Shown here: positions 5,621 to 6,866 of the stretch, piece after piece
Layout of the letters: each line of letters starts with the position of its first letter
Numbering within the stretch: the stretch's first letter is position 1
NCBI GenBank assembly: GCA_963578625.1
Contig: CAUZEO010000287.1
Coordinates: forward strand, 1-6,866
Source of the DNA: CAUZEO01 sp963578625
GTDB lineage: Bacteria; Verrucomicrobiota; Kiritimatiellia; SLOV01
Direction: 5' to 3'
DNA: 6,866 nt
The notes under the pieces: model-generated
The model's input: only the letters and a program-made list of their open reading frames with translations
Told to the model about the DNA's origin: nothing
Database searches by the model: none
Position numbers and translations under genes: made by a program

Positions 5621-6866
5621 ATGAGATGGGCCGTTTTTGCGGTGTTCCTTTCCGTTCTCGGTTGCCCCGCTGAGACCGTGGATGTCGTCGTCATTCATAC
5701 CGGCGCCGTGCGGGGTCACGTTTTCTCTCTGCGATATCGCGAGCACACCGCCCACTATGGAGGTCTGCTTCGGTGTTCCTCAATAATTCGGGGTCTGCGT
5801 CATGAGTATCCTGCCGCCCTCCTGATTGATGGCGGTGGGCTTATCCACGGAAGCGCCGAAAGCGACCATGACGCGGGCCGGTTGCCGCTACGCACAGTTG
5901 GCCACATGGGGTACGATGCGCGTGTCCTGCTTCCGGATGAACTGAAGGGCGGACTTGACGCATTCAAGGCACGCCAGGAATCCAGTAGAATTCCTCTGGT
6001 CGCTGCAAATTTGGAGGTGTCTCCGCGTGCCGGCCCGGCGCGGGTACAACACAAACGATATCGAAGCTGGATTGTGAACGACGTGCGGATCGTCTTTACC
6101 GCGGTGATTCTTGGAAACGAACTTCCTTCCGCACGGGATGAGGATGCCGTGATCAAAATCTTACCGCCCGGCGAGTCGGTGAAAGAGGTGTTGCGGGAGG
6201 TGAGGTCGCTGGATGCGGATATCCTGCTGTTAGCATTATATTCGACCCTGCCTTCCTCCAACGCGGAGAGAATTTCGCGTTTCATTGCTACACAGCCCGA
6301 ATTCGATGCTGTGCTTGTAGCAGCAGCGGAGCGGATTGATTGGAACCGATCAAATTTTCCCCATGTCTCCAACCTCTTTCAGGACGGCCTCGAAGTCGGA
6401 ACCGTAAAATTTCTCTACGATAAGGAACAGCGGCGCGTAGTGAAGACCGGAGTGGAATATCATCGCGCGGCCAACCAGGTCCAGGAGGACCAGGCACTGC
6501 GGCAGTCGGTAGGACCCGAGTTGGGGCGAATAGAGCACGCGCTCTTTTCAGTAGTGGGGTACTCAAAGCGGCAGCTCGGGGGGAGCTCTTCTCATGAAGG
6601 CCAATCAGGAATCCAGACGCTGGTTTCCGCCGCGATTCGTGAACGATTTCCCTGCGATGTCATCCTCATCGAAAAGGGGGGCGGCGGTTATCTCAAAAAG
6701 GGGGCGATTTTGTCTCGTGATATTTTCCGGGCGATTCCTGATCTGCGAAGGTTGGCAGGGTTATCGCTCACTGCCGAGGAACTCCGCTCGGTGCTCGCTG
6801 AAAATTCTGAGCGCGTAGGCTCTGCGTCCATGCTGGGTATCGATGGGGCTCACTATACTCTTGTGC
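5621..6866 (+). CDS. Predicted exported 5'-nucleotidase/UshA-like protein with degenerate metal site (3' end outside the window)
   Basis: The frame is open from ATG 5621 to the window end: 415 residues, no stop. A hydrophobic N-terminus (MRWAVFAVFLSVLGC) suggests export. C15 might be lipidated, but the lipobox is imperfect and the signal short. The body aligns by eye with UshA-type 5'-nucleotidases. An N-terminal metallophosphoesterase-like part includes MGYDA (96-100), GLDAF (111-115) and IPLVAANL (124-131). A C-terminal nucleotidase-like part starts near 311 and includes EKGGGGYLKKGAI (from 351) and LSLTAEELRSVL. The metal motifs are replaced: HTNDxHG reads HTGAVRG (26-32), the GD motif reads GG (72-73), GNHEFD reads LPDELK (104-109), the later histidine is Y207, and GHxH aligns with AAAE (234-237). 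The usual reaction, removing phosphate from extracellular nucleotides, is therefore unlikely; binding or scaffolding is inferred. The frame is intact, so I call it a probable pseudoenzyme gene, not a pseudogene. GGAG at 5615-5618 is only two bases from the ATG. Co-transcription with clpX is likely. Confidence 0.75.
   Translation, partial: MRWAVFAVFLSVLGCPAETVDVVVIHTGAVRGHVFSLRYREHTAHYGGLLRCSSIIRGLRHEYPAALLIDGGGLIHGSAESDHDAGRLPLRTVGHMGYDARVLLPDELKGGLDAFKARQESSRIPLVAANLEVSPRAGPARVQHKRYRSWIVNDVRIVFTAVILGNELPSARDEDAVIKILPPGESVKEVLREVRSLDADILLLALYSTLPSSNAERISRFIATQPEFDAVLVAAAERIDWNRSNFPHVSNLFQDGLEVGTVKFLYDKEQRRVVKTGVEYHRAANQVQEDQALRQSVGPELGRIEHALFSVVGYSKRQLGGSSSHEGQSGIQTLVSAAIRERFPCDVILIEKGGGGYLKKGAILSRDIFRAIPDLRRLAGLSLTAEELRSVLAENSERVGSASMLGIDGAHYTLV

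Noticed and set aside
5800..6566. Minus-strand open frames covering the region after clpX
   Set aside because: The plus strand is open throughout from 5621, begins with a signal-like N-terminus after clpX, and shows 5'-nucleotidase landmarks. The minus frames are low-complexity Ser/Arg-rich shadows.
6594..6818. A short plus-strand frame near the window end
   Set aside because: It overlaps the long nucleotidase-like frame in another phase and resembles nothing known.
5621..6866. Treating the last gene as a decayed pseudogene
   Set aside because: There are no internal stops or frameshifts over 415 codons, the start is well placed, and fold-defining segments remain. Only the metal-ligand motifs are changed, which fits a maintained non-catalytic protein better than decay.

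Overview
This is a compact, GC-rich bacterial chromosome segment in which every gene lies on the + strand. It holds the 3' end of rho, a membrane-anchored von Willebrand A (VWA) protein, the trigger factor-ClpP-ClpX set (tig-clpP-clpX), and a long 3'-truncated gene. I read that last gene as a secreted 5'-nucleotidase/metallophosphoesterase homologue that has lost its metal-binding residues. There are no rRNAs, tRNAs, CRISPR arrays, insertion sequences or obvious repeats. No gap between genes exceeds about 70 bases, so no stretch over 300 bases lacks a gene.

The proteins look chromosomal and housekeeping. The trigger factor N-terminus (MNVVVEEL...) and overall protein style remind me of the PVC superphylum (Verrucomicrobiota, Kiritimatiellota, Lentisphaerota). 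This is an impression from protein style without any database search, so the lineage is a weak inference.

Layout: 1-479 is rho, open at its 5' end. 527-2299 is the VWA protein, with one N-terminal membrane helix, a long Pro/Ala-rich linker, a VWA domain with a complete MIDAS metal site, and an ITIH-like tail. 2310-2337 is a weak hairpin plus T-tract. 2354-3646 is tig, 3713-4342 is clpP, and 4342-5604 is clpX, whose start overlaps the clpP stop by one base (TAATG). 5621-6866 is the nucleotidase-like protein, starting 16 bases after clpX and running off the window.

How they work together: trigger factor meets nascent chains at the ribosome exit, and ClpX unfolds substrates and feeds them to the ClpP chamber. 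The tig-clpP-clpX order is a widespread protein quality-control operon. Rho and the VWA gene lie upstream and may be separately transcribed. The last gene follows clpX so closely that it is probably co-transcribed, although its product is predicted to be exported. The most unusual content is this last gene: an intact reading frame that keeps the fold signatures of a UshA-type 5'-nucleotidase while nearly every canonical metal-ligand position is substituted.
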